A DNA stretch of 64,000 bases from Aselliscus stoliczkanus. Its lineage: Eukaryota > Chordata > Mammalia > Chiroptera > Hipposideridae. The stretch spans positions 96,624,709 to 96,688,708 of the forward strand of contig CM066737.1 of NCBI GenBank assembly GCA_033961575.1. Reading direction: 5' to 3'. A model generated the notes under the pieces. The model made no database searches. It worked only from the letters and a program-made list of their open reading frames with translations, and was not told where the DNA came from. The translations under genes and the position numbers were made by a program. Positions within the stretch are counted from its first letter, which is position 1. Each line of letters opens with the position of its first letter. Shown here one piece after another: positions 47,331-58,931 of this stretch.

Positions 47331-48475
47331 AGAAGTAGATAACATACTGAAGAAGTAGAAAACATAATTTACTGAAATTCTTCTTTAACCCTGTCTCAGG
47401 GTATTCAGAATTGGCTGTTTGAGTCATCAAATAAGAAGCAGGTGTCCAAATGTGAAAGTAATTGGATTTCACACAGCATTTTCCATGGGGCAGTTGAATC
47501 GTGACTGCTTAAAAACATGCCTTTGGAAAATTTGTTCCAAAGACTTCTTAAATCTGTGTATTAGTAAGGGCTAGTCTTTCAACAACTATGTATTTATTGT
47601 CTACCATATACTCTATGCTGTGCTACCTCTTGTAAAAAAAAATACAAACAGAAAAAAAATGGCCTCTACTTTCAACAACGTTCAAGTTCTAAAGAAAAAA
47701 GATGATAAGTAAAACAATTGGCACATAATACAAAAATTATGGTATTTCTGTTCTAAGTAGCATAGTAGATTCTATTAGATTATATTAATATTTAATTAAG
47801 AGCATTAAGAAGAGAATTATATAATTCTGAAAGTTAACTGAAGTATGTACTGTGCATTCTCAAAAGTATATACTTTTAATCATTTTCCCCTGCTACTTCT
47901 CTTTGTAGGAAATCTTCCAGTTTCTATCTGGACTACCGATAGATGGATAAATAGGTTAGAGGATTTTCAGGCAAAGTACATGTTAACCAAGTGTGAGCTA
48001 GGTTTAGCAAGAATAAGAATGGATACTGGATTATGCTCAAGTCAGTTAACCTTCTAAAAGGACATTAAAGCAGCAGTCAGAAGACTGTTGACCTTGTTCT
48101 GCAGGGGACTGGGCTGCCTGGGCCTGTCATTTAACTTCTGTACAACTGTTTCCTTTTCCATCATCTGAGGGGGTCATATTATTGGCAAGGACCTTCCAAC
48201 TGTACCACTTGTATTAAGTCATGAAATTACAAAAAGACTGGAATAGCCACTGTAGCTGGTCAAGTGAGATGTGGAATCTTCAGATCTGCTTTCTCCTGCA
48301 TTGGTCGTCTCTTCTTTCCCTTTGCCCTCAGTGCCTAACCTCCAACAGTAGTCTCCAGCACATTTTCCACTTTCTCATCTCCTACTCACTTCTATCTACT
48401 TGAAATTTTAGCCCCACCCAAGTGCTCTCTAAACCTTCTCATTGCCCAATTCTATGACATTGCTTCTTTTTTTTT
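47331..48475. other. Unique-looking stretch with L2-like pieces
   Basis: 47577-47710 contains 'atgtatttattgtctacc' and related old-repeat phrasing. 48220-48460 is pyrimidine-rich and L2-like. No gene. Confidence 0.4.
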
Positions 48476-48479
48476 TCTG

Positions 48480-48900
48480 TCATCTCAAAATATACCTTTT
48501 TGTATTTCCCAAAAAATAAGGTTACTCTTCTCTATGACCACAATATCACCATCCAAATCAGGAAATCAACAATGGCAACACTACCATCAAGACCCCATGC
48601 AGATTTTTCTAACCATCCCAACAATGTCTTTTTTCTTTTCTGGTCCAGGAGCCAATCCAGGCTGATATGTTGTATTTATTAATTATGTCTCCTTAGTCTC
48701 CTTTAACCTGGAACAGTTCCTCAGCCTTTTTCATCTTCAACAGATGGTACAGGCCTTCCATTTTGTAGCATGTTCTTCCTTTTGGATCCATCCAGTGTTT
48801 TCTCATGTCCAGGCTCAGGGCATGCTTTAACGGCAGGAATTAACCAAAAATGATGCTGGACTCTTTCTTATGAATTGCAGCAGAAAGTACATGATGTCAA
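48480..48900 (-). mobile_element. Old L1M 3'UTR fragment (antisense)
   Basis: 'caggagccaatccaggctga', 'tctccttagtctcctttaac' and 'ctggaacagttcctcagcct' are typical of an old L1M 3'UTR. Confidence 0.65.
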
Positions 48901-49209
48901 CCTGTCCTAGCCCTTGTAATGTTAACTTTAATCACCCAGTTAAATTTCTATCAGCCAGGCTTCTCCACTGTCAAGGCACAATTTTTCCTTTTGTAATTGG
49001 TAAGTGTTTTGTGGTACAATACTCTGAGACTATGCCAGTATCTTATTCCTCATCAAATCTTTTCTTGATCATGGGAACCCTAAGTGTCATTTCCCTTTTA
49101 TGTGTTCTTGAACAAGTTGCATTTCCTCTTTGACATTAGTTTCTATTAATATATCTAAAAAATGGAAATATCACACCACATGAATCTAATGAGTTTATTA
49201 GAATTGAAT

Positions 49210-49214
49210 GCATA

Positions 49215-49289
<75 letters not shown>

Positions 49290-49290
49290 T
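49210..49290. repeat. (TG)n(TA)n(GA)n compound microsatellite
   Basis: Three adjacent dinucleotide blocks, followed by a second short GT block. The 188-codon frame that begins here (49208-49774) starts in the repeat and is not a gene. Confidence 0.95.
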
Positions 49291-49319
49291 GTGTGTCTGG
49301 CACTTTGTGGATGCTAAAA

Positions 49320-49790
49320 TATTGACAATCTTCTCATTCTTCTCTTGGTTTCTGAGCTGCATATATTTTTATACCTCTGCTTGCTTCATCACTATCCTTA
49401 TGATTGATTCATTTACCTCATCTCTTAGCCTAAATATGGACATTCCATGGGTGCTGTTAGTGGTCTACTTGAAAATGTCTCTCCCAGAGTTCATATCCAT
49501 TCTCATAGTGGCCTGTCTCATACTAAATCTCTACAGAGCCAGGCCAAATACTCCACCAACCCCACATTTCCAAATACCTACTGGGACCTTCATTTGGATG
49601 TCCACTCTAAAGTCAGTATATCCCAAGCTAAATATTCCACCAATATTTTTGTCACATTCCCCATTCTATATTAATTCCTTCTCTGACTTTACTCTTTTTC
49701 TCAATGTTATCAATATTAAACTTTCTATATTATTTGATTCCTCCCTCAGCCCCCAATTCATATCCAATACGTAGCCTCATACTCTTTGAT
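49320..49790. repeat. L2-type relic
   Basis: Phrases such as 'cctactgggaccttcatttg' and 'atgtccactctaaagtcagt' recall the L2 3' region. The open frame across it is fortuitous. Confidence 0.5.
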
Positions 49791-50204
49791 GTTTTCATGG
49801 GGTGGAGTGTATTATAAGAATAATTACAGATAATTCATTTGTCTTCAAACTCTGGGTTCAACACTAATTTGTTATATAATTATAATGTCCTTGTGAAAAA
49901 TATATGACTGCTTTGAGCATCATTTTTCTCATCTGTGAAAATTAAATAATAATATCTATTTCATGGGCTTCTTGTTGGGGAATGAATGTTCCTTTTAAAC
50001 TAACTAATGATTATAGATAAATGAATAGGTAGGTAGGTAGGTAAATAATTAGATAATTTTCAGTGCTTCTTCCTGCCCCCATCATAGTTCAGATCCTATC
50101 AATCAATCAATTAGGATGAATCTATCTAGCCTGTTGTAACACCCTCAGATCCAGTCTCCTTTCCTCCACTTTTTCTTTGTCAGTTATTACATATTATATT
50201 AATT

Positions 50205-50582
50205 TTCCCAATTTAAAACAGTATTTTCATGGATGAATCTTGAGATTATTATGCTAAGTGAAATAAGTCAGACAGAAAAAGTCGAGAACCATATGACTTC
50301 ACTCATATGTGGGTTATGAAACTGAAGGCAACAAAGGAACAAGACAAACAAATGAAGAAATGAAAACTCATAGACACAGACAATAATTTAGTGGTTACCA
50401 GGGGGAAAAGGGGGTGGTGGTAGAAGAGGGTAAAGGGGGTCAAATATGTGGTGATGGAAGGAGAACTGACTCTGGGTGGTGAGCACATATTTCAATATAT
50501 AGATAATGTATTATAGAATTGTACACTTGAAAACTATATAGTTTTGTTGACCGTTGTCACCCCAATAAATTTTAATTAAACA
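50205..50582 (+). mobile_element. L1 3' end (sense), 5'-truncated
   Basis: 'gctaagtgaaataagtcaga', 'cttcactcatatgtggg', a G-rich stretch ('gggggaaaagggggtggtgg'), 'atgtattatagaattgtac' and 'tgtcaccccaataaatttta' plus an A tail. Mid-age copy with a good polyadenylation signal. Confidence 0.85.
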
Positions 50583-51144
50583 AAACAGTATTTTCAATAG
50601 GTCTTCATTTTCTATGATGCGAAGTACAAAATCATTTTCATATTTATTGAGCATCTACTCTATATGAGGCATCATGCAGAGAAGGGTTGGAACCAAGTTT
50701 CAAATTTCAGCTGCTTGACTCCAAAACTTATACATATCACACTGCTTTACAACCGTGTAGCATTATATAATATTTACAATATTATTGCCCATTATCAGGA
50801 GTTGTATTTGAACCAAACTTAAGTGTTTGTGAATATTGAAAATAAAGTAGGTAGCCTTCAACTGTTCTTCCCTAATATGGTTATTTGGTTGCAGAGTAAA
50901 ACAGTCTCTTTGAAATTTCATGGTTCAGAGAATAACAGCTTGACATGTGAAAGTGTCAAAAACCTGAGTAAATGGGAGGATTTAACGGTCAATCCCAAAA
51001 CCAATTATAGTGGACAATATTAGGTGACCTTTCTCTGTCATTGTAAAATCTATGATGCTTACCCAAAAATCTGTATAATAAGTCTCTAAACTAATGACAT
51101 TTCAATTTGAAATAGTATATAAACATTTTTAAATAAAATAAAAG

Positions 51145-51297
51145 TTAAATTATGGGGTTGTTTGAATTTCCTGCAGGATCTTTGGCAGTGTTATGCTGGT
51201 CTTGCTGATTACTGGTTCTGGGCAGAGGCTTCTGTGAAGCCTGCAAATTCAAACAAGCCACCAAATTGTATATGTCATTGTCTTTGGTATTGAACAG
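51145..51297 (-). CDS. Candidate terminal coding exon (unproven)
   Basis: On the minus strand a good acceptor ('attattttgttcttgcag') precedes a 51-codon frame. It starts LFNTKDNDIYNLVACLNLQ, continues with a polar Gln/Asn/Pro-rich tail ('SQKPLPRTSNQQDQHNTAKD') and stops at TAA. Composition is protein-like and unlike the hydrophobic frames of the surrounding AT-rich DNA. I do not recognise a family. A chance open frame next to a chance AG cannot be excluded. Confidence 0.25.
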   Translation of the reverse strand: MFNTKDNDIYNLVACLNLQASQKPLPRTSNQQDQHNTAKDPAGNSNNPII

Positions 51298-52423
51298 CTG
51301 CAAGAACAAAATAATATAAATGAAATGTGTGTATCCCGGTTCTTGTCCCCTAGGAAGCTGGCAGACAAAGCCACTATGTGACCAAGTATCCATCCATATG
51401 TATTAGTGACATTTTATGTGCAGAATTTGTCAGCTGTAAGGAGGAAGCTTAGGATAACTTACCTGCATGGTCTGACCTGGTGGCATGTGGTCTCAGAGAA
51501 GGTGACACTTGAAATGAAGGTGCATGGCAACTGTGAATGGTGTTGGGGAACTGAGAGGGAAACCTGATTCTGTACATACAGATATTTTAATGTTCTCAAG
51601 ATTCATTATGAAGTTACTTGACCACTGGTGTCTCAAAGCTAAATAATTGTGAAATCTTGTATTTATACATTATTTAAGAATGATCCTTCGCTAAAATGCC
51701 AACATACACAAACTCACATAAACTCTTATATCATAAGGATATTGACAGAATGAAGGAATAATTAGAGTTCATTTGATTTTTTGAGATTTCAGTTCTTGTG
51801 GAAATACCTTGCGGCCTTGTAGTAGAGAGACCTAGCAAGATTTAAAAGGTCCTTATGAACCACACCATCCTCATTCTGTGTCATTCTGTTTAAAATAAAA
51901 TGAAAACATTTTGTTTCATCATTATGTTCTCAATAAAAGTGAAATCTTAGGTTGTAATGAGAGTGAATCTATCATCTAATGTGATGATTTTACATATAAG
52001 GAAACTGAGGAAGGTCATATCTGTTAGCATCATTGGTTGGTAGTGTCATGTCAGTTTTTAACAATAGGACTCAGGATACAGACTTCAGAGTCACAGTCCC
52101 TGGGGCTCTTACTACAGTGTCATTTTGCCTCTTCACACAAGGTCCTTGCTTAGAGTTGCAGCATTTTAGGATGACCAAACAGACATCATTCTTTCAAAGA
52201 ATATCAAAGGTATGTACTTGTTGATTCAATCAATAGTTGTCAGAATGTAACTGAGTTTTAAAACAGGCTCACACAATGCTTATGTCCATCATTTTCATTT
52301 ATGCAAAGTATACATTTCTTAGCTGAGAAACCCAGGATAGAAGATCTGCCTTTTATTTTTACAGAGTTCTTGGGCAGAAACAGTTAACCACACTGTACAT
52401 TTAGAAGGCCTGGTAGGGAATAC

Positions 52424-52610
52424 CTTTGCTACCACCTCCGTGCCTCCACTGAATTTCGCTCCTTTGTTTACTCTCTGGAGTCACTGATTTCAAGCCCGCT
52501 ATCTCTGGAGAAGTAGAGCCTTGACCATAGATTAAAATGGATGAGTTCAGTTTCATGGGTTTTAAGCCCTGGCCACTACAGCCAGTAGTGTCCTCTATCA
52601 TGGAGTGGTG
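52424..52610 (-). CDS. Candidate internal coding exon (unproven)
   Basis: A minus-strand frame, open through 187 bp, lies between 'tgtgcttccatcag' (acceptor-like) and 'agcaaag/gtattc' (donor-like). The reading is HHSMIEDTTGCSGQGLKPMK, with a Ser/Gly-rich remainder. The donor phase does not join in frame to the 51145-51297 candidate, so they are not a simple pair. No family recognised. Confidence 0.2.
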
Positions 52611-53194
52611 CTGATGGAAGCACAACTTGAAATGGAGGACCCTATTGCTTCAAGGAGAGTCAAGAGGCTCCATAGTCAATTTCTAATCTGGACTTGAAAG
52701 AAGAGCTTCTTCTCTCTGTCTTCCAACTCTCGTCATTCCTCATGTGTTGCACGTACACATGTGTGCACTCTTTTTGTCTCTCATGCTCTTAGTGTTTCAG
52801 TATATCTCCCTTTATGTCTCTCTCTTTCTGAATGTCTCACTTCAGGATTGAAATGGTAATTCTGTCATTTCCTGGGTTACCCCATGGTCATATCAGTTGA
52901 TTTCTGCATGGCCTCAAAATCCCAAGGAACAGAAGTGCCTGAGAAAGGCAAAATTTCCAAGGATTTCCACAGCATCAGTTTCTGCTTTTTACTCTTGTAA
53001 CTTTTAAAAATGAATATTGTGAAGTTAAATTTATGTTTTTTAAAGATAGCTGATTTCTTTGTTTTTATGCTGAGAAAGATCCCCGTGGATCTGAGATAAT
53101 ACACTGCTTTTCAAGAAATGATAAGGTTCTATTTAAAAATGCAAATCATTCATTCACCTGTAATTTAATTTGTGTTTAAGTAGAGATTAACTTA

Positions 53195-54060
53195 TTTCTC
53201 CCCAGTAGTGCTTCTTCAGCATCATTTATTACAGTATATTTTAAATGTTCATTTATTACAGTATATTTTATTACTTTACTGGTTCAGTTTATACTAATCA
53301 TGATTTTTTAAATATACATTTCCCCTAGAATTTTACTTTGTTTTTCTGGGTTGTCTATTCCCATAATAGTACTACAGAGTTTTAACTACTCTAACTTTAG
53401 AGCACATTATAATATCTGATTAGCCACGTCCTACTTTGAAAATGTTTCTTGCTTTTCCTACTACTTTATTGGTCTAAGTGAACATCTTGCAAAGCTTGAA
53501 GTAAAAATCCCTGTCTTCTTGATATTACATTTGATTTAGAGAATACTTTGGAGAGGGTTGGCATCTTTAAAACATTTAGTCTTTCTAAGGGACAACATAG
53601 TGTGTCTCTCTTCACTTTATTTAAGTGTTCTTTATGGTCTTTAGTCAAGTTTTATAGTTTTCTGCCTATGAGTCCTGCACATTTTTACCTAGTTTACTCT
53701 TAGATACTTTTGTTGTTAAATCTGAAGACAATATATTTTCCATTATACCTTCTATCTAGATTTTTCTGCCACATTTACAGTTTATTGGTTTATTATATAA
53801 CTCACTCCCTTATCAATATTTTAATAATTCAAATATATTTCAGTCAATTTTTGTTGTTGTAGTTGTTGTAGGACATGTAATGTTATTATTTTCAATCAGT
53901 GATAATGTTGCCTATTATTTTCCTGTATTTACAACCTATTTATTTTTCTGGTCTTATAACTTGAATAATGTTAAATAAAGGTAATGAGAATCTTCATATT
54001 TCTCATATTTCTGACTCTAGTGGAAAAGCATATATTGCTTTATCATTTACCATAAAAATA
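53195..54060 (-). mobile_element. Old L1 RT-region fragment (antisense)
   Basis: 'tttgtttttctgggttgtc', 'ttactcttagatacttttg', 'tttatggtctttagtcaag' and 'ctgactctagtggaaaagc' are antisense ORF2 phrases in the expected order. Strongly decayed. Confidence 0.7.
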
Positions 54061-54092
54061 TATATTATATATTATATATATATAAAACGTAT

Positions 54093-54420
54093 ACGAGGTT
54101 GGACAGTTAGGTTCACAAACTCATCCTAGAAAAAGTGCTACATACCTCATTGCTGAATATTACCATGGTCACCTTTGAAGTACTCCCCTTGGGAAGGTAT
54201 GCACTTATGCCAGCACCTAGTCCACCCTTCAAAGCAATTTCGGAACTCTTTTTCTGGAATGGCCATCAGAGCTGTCATCATATTTCCCTTGATGTCCTGA
54301 ATGTCATTGAAATATCTTCTTGGGCTGGCCGAGTGGCACACTGGTTAAGCGCTGGCTTGGGAAGCCAGCGGCCCCAGATCAGGTCCCACATATGAGGGCC
54401 AATGACACTGCCCTCAAAAA

Positions 54421-54463
<43 letters not shown>

Positions 54464-54605
54464 AATGTTTTCCTTTTAATATTTCCTTTATCTTCGGGTA
54501 AAGAAAGAAGTCACTGGGGGCCAGTTCAGGTGAGCAGGGAGGGTGTCCCAACAGTTATTTGTTTACGGGCTAAAAACTCCCTCACAGATAGTGCCTTGTT
54601 CAGTG
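54093..54605 (-). mobile_element. Mariner-like element of a second family, fragment, split by a SINE
   Basis: The end 'gaggttggacagttaggtt' and a minus-strand reading 'FNDIQDIKGNMMTALMAIPE', 'FEGWTRCWHKCIPSQGEYF' resemble the C-terminus of mariner-type transposases, but not the 30.7-kb family. It continues after the SINE with 'tttcctttatcttcgggtaa' and 'ctaaaaactccctcacagat', then is lost. The 5' part of the element is missing. Confidence 0.7.
54322..54463 (+). mobile_element. tRNA-derived SINE, short form A, with (AAAT)n tail
   Basis: 'gggctggccgagtggcacac', 'gctggcttgggaagccagcg', 'gagggccaatgacactgccc', then about twelve AAAT units. An imperfect duplication ('aaatatcttctt' versus 'aaatgttttcctt') sits in the mariner sequence. 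Confidence 0.95.
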
Positions 54606-55715
54606 CTTGGAACTGCAAGCAGGGATGATATAGCAGTCTGGCCTAGAACAGGTCCATTGTTTCCTGGCTTCTAGATTTATATATCTCTACCCAAAAGGTC
54701 TAACTTGGTATCTCTACTGATAAGGTCTAAGATGACTCTGGCTTTTTCTGGTAGCCACATAATGGTGTTGGCTGTTTCATAGTCTTATAATCATCTAAAG
54801 CTGAGTCTTTCTTACAAACTTCTGTTTAGCCAATTGAAAACCCGTCCAGGTGGTTTATTAAATCTACTGGCATTCCTCACAGCATTTCCTCTTAAATTCC
54901 ATCTCATTAGATTCAGACCATTATTTAAGCCTGTTTTCATTTTTTTTGAATCCTAACCCTGTCATCCAGTGAAGTCACTGTCCTTAGTCTCCTGCCATTC
55001 ACAAACAGAATGTTTACTTGCTACTCCTTGCCTTTTACCACTGATAAAGCTGTAGTTTTAGATAGGCAAGAAGACAGAGCCTCTAGATAGGCACTCAAAT
55101 ATCCATCCAGACAGGCATATATAATCACTAGTCATTTAGTAAGGTCATGCAAACAGTTATACATTTGAGTTTATTCTTTCATCCAAACAAAAATTGAACA
55201 CTTTGTCTTAGCCAGGCACTGTGGTAGATATTGGGAATACAACAACTTATAAAATTTGTTTTTCCTGCTCAGGGATTCAGAGAACACAGACAAATAAAGA
55301 AAATAGATGAATTCAATGTGGTATTTGTTATGATAGAGAAGCGTAAAAAGTTCTAAAGTCTCAAAAAAGATTGAAAGCAAAAGAGGATAGATGATAATTA
55401 TTTTCTAAATCTCACTGGTCCAAGTATATTGCTCTGTAGTGGGTGCTGGGATATACTACTGAGACCCTCGTTTAGAATTGAAAGACTAATACCTCAGTTT
55501 CTGGGACTGCTGCCTGTAGTAAGTGTACAGTTGTCAACCCCATACAAGGATGAATCTGAGGAGAGCCATCTTGGCCCACATCCAATAACTGACTGAGGAA
55601 GAGATGTAAGGGCCTGGCTCCTTTACCCAACTTCTAACGATACTGAGGAGTCATTCTAGCTTTAGAATTTCCAGTAAGGTCAGAGGTCGCTTCCCTTGAG
55701 GCTGCCTTGGAGTTC
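54606..55715. other. Unique-looking stretch with an old-repeat piece
   Basis: 55163-55330 has L2-type phrasing ('tagccaggcactgtggtaga'). No gene supported in the rest. Confidence 0.45.
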
Positions 55716-55716
55716 A

Positions 55717-55990
55717 ATTTCTTTCTTTTCCTTCCTTCCTTCCTTCCTTCCTTCCTTCCTTCCTTCCTTCCTTCCTTCCTTCCTCCCTTCCTCCCTTCCT
55801 CCCTTCCTTCCTTCCCTCCTTCCCTCCCTACTTTCCTCCCTCCCTCCTTCCCTCCCTCCTTCCCTTTCCTTCCTTCCTTCCTTCCTTCCTTCCTTCCTTC
55901 CTTCCTTCCTTCCTTCCTTCTCTCTCTCTCTCCCTCTCTCTCTTCCTCCCTCCCCCACTTTCCCCCCTGCTCTCTCCCTCCTTCCCCATA
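55717..55990. repeat. (TTCC)n polypyrimidine tract, about 270 bp
   Basis: Nearly uninterrupted pyrimidines: TTCC units, a CCCT-rich centre, TTCC again, then TC and CCCT. Frames of 115-130 codons on both strands are artefacts (Pro-Ser-Phe or Gly-Arg-Lys-Glu runs). Confidence 0.95.
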
Positions 55991-56389
55991 CATTGATGCT
56001 TTCTTCCCTTTTTTTTTTCTTTCCACAGATGTTGATCCTAAGGGTACTCTCTAACAAACCTCTTACATGCTAATTTCTGTCTCAGAGCCTACTTCCCAGG
56101 GACCCCAAACTGCAACATGGTGATACTTGAAGACCAATTCTGATACACACATTTCCCCCCAGAGCTGGATAGGTTCTCAAAGCCAGTTAGCTTCATATTT
56201 AAGATTTATATTTTTCTAGCTTCATTAGCTTTCAGAACCTGGGAATAAAATACTTAAACCATTTCAATAATTTCTTAGTAGTCTTGTTTAGGAAAAGGCA
56301 ATTGAGAAATATGCCTTTTGGGTTTTGAGTAACTTAATAACATACGTAAAGGGAGCTTTCATAAGGCATACACTACCAGATATCAAGAT

Positions 56390-57290
56390 AACAAATTAGA
56401 ATAATGAAGACAGTGTAGTATTGGTGCATGAAGAAAGAAATATACTAATGGAACTCACCAAAATCCAAAAACAAAAGACTAGCAACCTAAAAGAAAAATG
56501 ATCAAAAGATATGAGTGGTACGGTAGTTCACAAAATAAGATATCTAGTGTGCAATGAGCATATGAAAAAGTTCATAATATCATGAGTCATCAAGGAAATT
56601 CAAGTTAAAACCACAAAGAAGTACTACTGTACATTCATCAAAAAGGCAAAAAATTAAAAACAGTGTGTGTGGCAAAAATAAAATGGGGCAATACCACAAA
56701 TTTCTAAGGACATGTAGCAACTGGAATCCTCAAATACAGCTTTGGGTAGTGTAAATTATCTTTAAAAATATGTCTGGTAATATTCACTACAGCTGAATAT
56801 ACACATGCCTACATACATGAACCAAAAGATATGTACAAAATGTTCACAGTGGCGTTATTCATGGTATTCACAATTGGAAGCAATCTAAGTGTCCATCAAT
56901 AGAATGAAAAAATAAATTGTGGAGTGGACATACAATGGTACACAGTACAACAATAAAATTGAATCACAGCTATTAATACTAACTTCATAGGAGTCACAAA
57001 CATAATGTTGAACAACAGAAAAAGCCAAACACAAAAAAGTACATGCTGCATACTGATTCCATTCATATGTTGTTTAAAAGCAGGCCACACTAATTTATGG
57101 TGAGAGAAGTCAAATAGTAGTTACATTTTGGGAATAGTACCTGGGAGGGAACAATGACATGGGCTTCTGGGTTTTTCTATCTTGATCTGGATGATTGTTT
57201 TGTTAGCATGCTTTTCTTTGTGAAAAAAATCATCTATATGCACACTTGTAAGCAATATTTCTAAAAAACTTAAGTTTGGCCCCATGAAGC
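56390..57290 (+). mobile_element. Old L1M ORF2 C-terminus and 3' region (sense)
   Basis: 'atgagcatatgaaaaagttc', 'catcaaggaaattcaagtta', 'gtgtccatcaatagaatg' and 'tagtagttacattttggg' follow L1 order. Decayed; no frame. Confidence 0.75.
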
Positions 57291-58235
57291 TTTTTGAAGG
57301 TAAAAGTAGTCATATTCATCAACATCTTGTACATATTAAATGGCTCATTCCCTAGGATTTTGATTAGAAGTTATTAGGGGGAATGTTTTGTCTCCACTGT
57401 TCTGATTTTCGTTATGAAGGTGTTCATTGAAGTTACTGACCTTTTCTCCCACATTTATAGCTACCCAAATAGGTGTGGTGAGTTATCTGATGGCAGAGTT
57501 TGGGAAAGAAACAGAGCAGGAGCAACTCAATCTCCTGTAAGATAACTGATCTGCTGCACACTGCCCATGCCAAATGTTATACATGGGTAGGAATTGCAGT
57601 GGTCCAGAACTGCCTGCTTGGGTGGATACATCATTCTAACATTGGCATTCCATCTGATTGCTGCATCAAAGCAAGTATCTTAGTTCAGTTTCTCTCCCAA
57701 GGCAGACACTCAGACAACAACTTGGGTGTAGACAGTTGATTTGGAAGTTGACTCCAGAAAGTAGAAGTGAAGGAATGTGTAGAATGGGACAGTGGAGGAA
57801 TAAAAATCACCAAAGAGTGTGTTATTGAACTTGTAACTGATATGAGCCACTGGGGCTCAATCCCTTTGGGGGGCCTTCTGAGAAACCATGTAGAGTGTAT
57901 TTGAAATTGTGCTCTGAGATGTGGCATTTATCCACCAACTCCTATCTTAGTTGGTTGAGGATTCACCCCTAGGAATTCCCACACCTCCTGGACTGCTGAG
58001 TATGTTCTTGGGGCTTTACAGAAAATATCGGTGATTGAGGTAGGATGTTGTTAAGACACAGCAAGTGCTTACAACAGGTGCAGCAAACACTGGAGGTGGG
58101 CTGAAGGGATTTGGCTTGGGGCACCAATATATTTGGAGGTAGAGCACCACCTTCTCCAATATCAGATTTATGAGTAATACAGATGATATTGTGGTATCCA
58201 TGTACTCCTCCTTATCTATTTTTCTTTTCTCTGAT
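57291..58235. other. Unique-looking stretch
   Basis: Opposite-strand frames of 60-80 codons are shadows with no support. No repeat recognised. Confidence 0.5.
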
Positions 58236-58239
58236 AGCT

Positions 58240-58470
58240 TGCTTTTATTTATTTTTTAAATTATGATTATTATTAGTTACAAATGTACAAAACAATGCAA
58301 TAGTTATCTTTTTCACCCCTTACAAAGTAACTATCCCCTCCCCCTCCCCTGTCCGCCGACCCCGATATCATACATATCTATTACAATTCCATTGACTCCA
58401 TCCCCACACTATATCCACATCCCATGACTATATATGTGTTAAATTATAGTCAACATCTAATATTATTCAG
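58240..58470 (-). mobile_element. L1 3'-end fragment (antisense), older relative of the young 3'UTR
   Basis: 'tattattagttacaaatgta', 'aatgcaatagttatctttt', a C-rich stretch and 'atatccacatcccatgact' match 1042-1306 but with more changes. Confidence 0.75.
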
Positions 58471-58931
58471 TGGCAGCTTCAGATTTGATTTAGGATTGCA
58501 AGTAGGCAAGTGCTGTTGTTGTTGTTGTTATTTGTTTAACATTTTTAAAATTGTAGCATTAGCTATCCAAGACTTACGTCTAATTGTTATAGACCTTGTA
58601 AATAAACCAATTTTTAAAATATTTTATACGTCTATTAATACAAAAATGAATATATACTAGGTTAATTGTTCCAGAATGATCTGCAATTACAAAATATTGC
58701 AGATGACTAAATTCCTGTCCATAGGAGATGGCTGAATAAACTATGTGTAGTACATCTATACAATGGAGTACTATGAAGCTATAGAAAAGAAAGGATTATC
58801 TCCATGAGTTGGTATGGCATGGTTTTAAGGATATGTTGTTAAGTAAAAAATACAAAATATATAAGAGCATACATTACATGATAAATTTTTATAAGATAGA
58901 GGTGGGGGTAAGAACATACCTACTTATTTGT

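Larger units (their letters stand above)
50583..53190. other. Repeat-poor island
   Basis: The most repeat-free 2.6 kb of the right half. It holds two minus-strand frames with splice-like borders (see 51145-51297 and 52424-52610) and a plus-strand 66-codon frame (50823-51023). Otherwise nothing recognised. Confidence 0.5.

Noticed and set aside
49208..49774. A 188-codon plus-strand frame
   Set aside because: It starts inside a dinucleotide repeat and continues through L2-like relic; no family resemblance.
55634..56073. Frames of 115-130 codons on both strands
   Set aside because: They are translations of the TTCC repeat (Pro-Ser-Phe and Gly-Arg-Lys-Glu runs).
57500..57927. Opposite-strand frames of about 80 codons
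   Set aside because: Short, mutually overlapping and without recognisable features.
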